A stretch of DNA of 7,589 nt from Methylothermaceae bacterium (GTDB lineage Bacteria > Pseudomonadota > Gammaproteobacteria > Methylococcales > Methylothermaceae), in NCBI GenBank assembly GCA_027024125.1, contig JALVSV010000293.1, forward strand, positions 6,188-13,776, read 5' to 3'. Below are positions 6,398 to 7,589 of the stretch, piece after piece. The translations under genes and the position numbers were made by a program. Every line of letters starts with the position of its first letter. Positions within the stretch are counted from its first letter, which is position 1. Below the pieces are notes generated by a model, which saw nothing but the letters and a program-made list of their open reading frames with translations, made no database searches and was not told the origin of the DNA.

Positions 6398-6551
6398 GGC
6401 CGACGATCAGACTGATGACAGCACGATTTCCCTCTTCGAATTGTCTGCCTGCCAGATCGTCTGTAACGTCTTTTGGCAGCAGGCTGGCATGGGGGAAAGC
6501 GACGGATGAAAAGGCCAGTGTCAGGCCGGTGATGAGTATTCTTTTGAGTAT
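6390..6551 (-). pseudogene. N-terminal fragment (signal peptide) of the Met/His-rich exported protein; start codon ATA, then frameshift
   Basis: Reading the minus strand from ATA at 6551-6549 gives LKRILITGLTLAFSSVAFPH then AS: a basic n-region, hydrophobic core and plausible signal-peptidase site. About 30 mature residues follow (from LLPKDVTDDLAGRQFEEG), ending in GHG and a TGA at 6392-6390. No ATG, GTG or TTG exists in this frame near the signal sequence. The only candidate start is ATA, correctly spaced from a Shine-Dalgarno. At the end, removing one G from the GGG at 6395-6393 would join this frame to the ORF at 6026-6397, giving GHGDEI and one exported protein. Two independent defects suggest gene decay, but a sequencing error at one site plus true ATA initiation cannot be excluded. 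Confidence 0.5.
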
Positions 6552-6558
6552 TATCTTT

Positions 6559-6563
6559 TCCTT
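6559..6563 (-). promoter_or_regulatory. Shine-Dalgarno AAGGA of the exported-protein gene
   Basis: AAGGA on the minus strand (6563-6559) ends 7 bases before the ATA at 6551-6549, ideal for initiation there. It marks where the start codon should be and supports an ATG-to-ATA change or a rare ATA start. Confidence 0.45.
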
Positions 6564-6665
6564 ATGAATCGAAGTTGGGAAGTATGATGCTCAAAGCAAA
6601 ACACAGGCCAATAAGATGACCCAATGGAGATCAACAGGTTGGGAGATTGGCGGGGTAAGGTGGCT

Positions 6666-6699
6666 GTGTGATATCACCCAACAATGGGTGATATCACAC
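6666..6699. repeat. Perfect 15-bp inverted repeat with ACAA loop, downstream of flgL
   Basis: The arm GTGTGATATCACCCA (6666-6680) is followed by the loop ACAA and its exact reverse complement (6685-6699). In RNA the stem could extend by a U-G and a C-G pair. Each arm itself contains the 10-base palindrome GTGATATCAC, so the element is palindromic at two scales. It begins 15 bases after the flgL stop on the minus strand and may be its terminator, though no T-run follows on either strand. The rest of 6552-6714 shows no supported gene. Confidence 0.6.
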
Positions 6700-6714
6700 G
6701 GAACGGCAGGAAGA

Positions 6715-7589
6715 TTAACGCAAGAAGTTGAACAGGGACAAATTCTGCACCTTGATGAAGGCCTGTTGGGCAGCCTGCAGGCCAACCTGTTGCAGATTGA
6801 AATGACCGATGGCTTCGGCGTAGTCGAGGTCCTGGATCTTTGACAACGTTCCCTTCATTTCAATGACGAATTGCTCGTTGACCTGATATTGCTGATCGGC
6901 TGCGTTCAGTCTGGCTCCGACACTGGCGCGGGTGTTGTTGAGGTGTTCCAGGGCATTGTCCAGTGCATACAGAGAGTCCGTAGTGATTTCCTCCGGAAGA
7001 TCGCCATTCAGTGACTTTATGAACTGGTCGATGAAGCTGAATGCGTTGTCTTGTTTGTCCAGCTTCGCTTCGGTGGAAACATCGCCATTGGAAGTCCAGG
7101 TGATCACGATCTTGCCAGCATCGTCGCCACTGCCCTCGGCAAGCGTGAAGGGGGCGGAGGAATAGTTTGGGTCCGATTGTAACGCGGTGACCACTTCTGT
7201 CAGGGTTGGGTCGCTGTCGAGAGGTCCGGTACTGAGCGTCACTGGACCTGCCTTCAGTTCATAGACCGAACCTGCTGTCAACCGGGTGACCGGGATTTTC
7301 TGGATTTCTGCGCTGGTGGGGGTGCCGTCGATGATTTCATCCGCTTCGATCACCGCCGTGGTGATGTCTTCGAATATCTTGCTTCCCGGATCACCGTCGG
7401 CCATGCGGCGGTTCGAGCCAATCTGCAGTTGCCGGGCAACGTCGTTACCCTGATACTTGTAATACCCTTCTGTAGGCGTAGGGAAGTCTGGATAAGGTTG
7501 GGTGTGGCTGTTGGTGCCGGAGAAGAGGTATTCACCGTTGGCATTTCTGGTATTGGCCAATCCTACCAGTTCGTTCAATGCCTGTTGGA
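6715..7589 (-). CDS. flgL: Flagellar hook-associated protein 3, FlgL (N-terminus outside window)
   Basis: The C-terminal 290 codons of FlgL, the second of the two proteins (with FlgK) that join the flagellar hook to the filament; it is secreted through the flagellar type III apparatus. At the window edge the protein reads QQALNELVGLANTRNANGEYLFSG, the typical segment where the helical D1 domain leads into the variable middle. The apparent start TTG at 7578 is simply an internal leucine. The middle (about 60-200 visible residues) is a variable, Ser/Thr/Asp-rich exposed domain. The last 60 residues, including LDYAEAIGHFNLQQVGLQAA and ending in KVQNLSLFNFLR, are the conserved D0/D1 helices shared with flagellin. 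The stop TAA is at 6717-6715. FlgL is normally last in, or near the end of, the flgBCDEFGHIJKL cluster, so flgK is expected just beyond the right edge, and the palindrome at 6666-6699 may end the operon. Confidence 0.92.
   Translation of the reverse strand, partial: QQALNELVGLANTRNANGEYLFSGTNSHTQPYPDFPTPTEGYYKYQGNDVARQLQIGSNRRMADGDPGSKIFEDITTAVIEADEIIDGTPTSAEIQKIPVTRLTAGSVYELKAGPVTLSTGPLDSDPTLTEVVTALQSDPNYSSAPFTLAEGSGDDAGKIVITWTSNGDVSTEAKLDKQDNAFSFIDQFIKSLNGDLPEEITTDSLYALDNALEHLNNTRASVGARLNAADQQYQVNEQFVIEMKGTLSKIQDLDYAEAIGHFNLQQVGLQAAQQAFIKVQNLSLFNFLR

Noticed and set aside
6591..6785. Small open frames on both strands between the exported-protein gene and flgL
   Set aside because: They run through the palindrome and into flgL, lack ribosome sites and have no family resemblance.
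7576..7578. TTG as a start codon of flgL
   Set aside because: The frame is open to the window edge, and the residues before it (QQA) fit the conserved FlgL segment, so it is an internal leucine.

Overview
The window looks like a chromosomal stretch from a flagellated Gammaproteobacterium. The evidence is moderate GC content, a class II fumarase with a GSSIMPGKVNP signature, a YcbX-like MOSC protein, a polar-type FlgL and a NarL/FixJ-type two-component pair. Genus-level assignment is not possible from the sequence alone. No mobile element, CRISPR array, tRNA or rRNA is seen.

Layout from left to right. (1) Bases 1-719, minus strand: the N-terminal part of a protein joining an FHA domain to a flavin reductase (FNR-type FAD-binding) domain, cut by the left edge. 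(2) Bases 720-963: a divergent intergenic region with repeated TACTCAT/TGAGTA elements just upstream of a response regulator. (3) Bases 964-1593, plus: a NarL/FixJ response regulator. (4) Bases 1671-3545, minus: a 7TMR-DISM sensor histidine kinase of the HisKA_3 class, convergent with the regulator and very likely its partner. (5) Bases 3769-5990, plus: a two-gene unit, fumC followed by a MOSC-domain protein, with an ATGA start/stop overlap. (6) Bases 6026-6551, minus: a small exported Met/His-rich protein gene that appears broken. Its signal peptide follows a well-placed Shine-Dalgarno but begins at ATA, and the reading frame shifts by one base in the middle. (7) Bases 6666-6699: a perfect 15-bp inverted repeat. 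(8) Bases 6715-7589, minus: the C-terminal part of the flagellar hook-filament junction protein FlgL, cut by the right edge.

The kinase and regulator probably form one signalling pathway: an exported sensor domain and seven membrane helices, phosphotransfer from His435 to Asp58, and DNA binding. The TACTCAT elements upstream of the regulator suggest autoregulation or control of the divergent FHA-reductase gene. The fumarase and MOSC genes are probably co-transcribed but have no obvious shared pathway. The points most worth a second look are the FHA-reductase fusion, the regulator's putative operator cluster, and the doubly damaged Met/His-rich exported protein.
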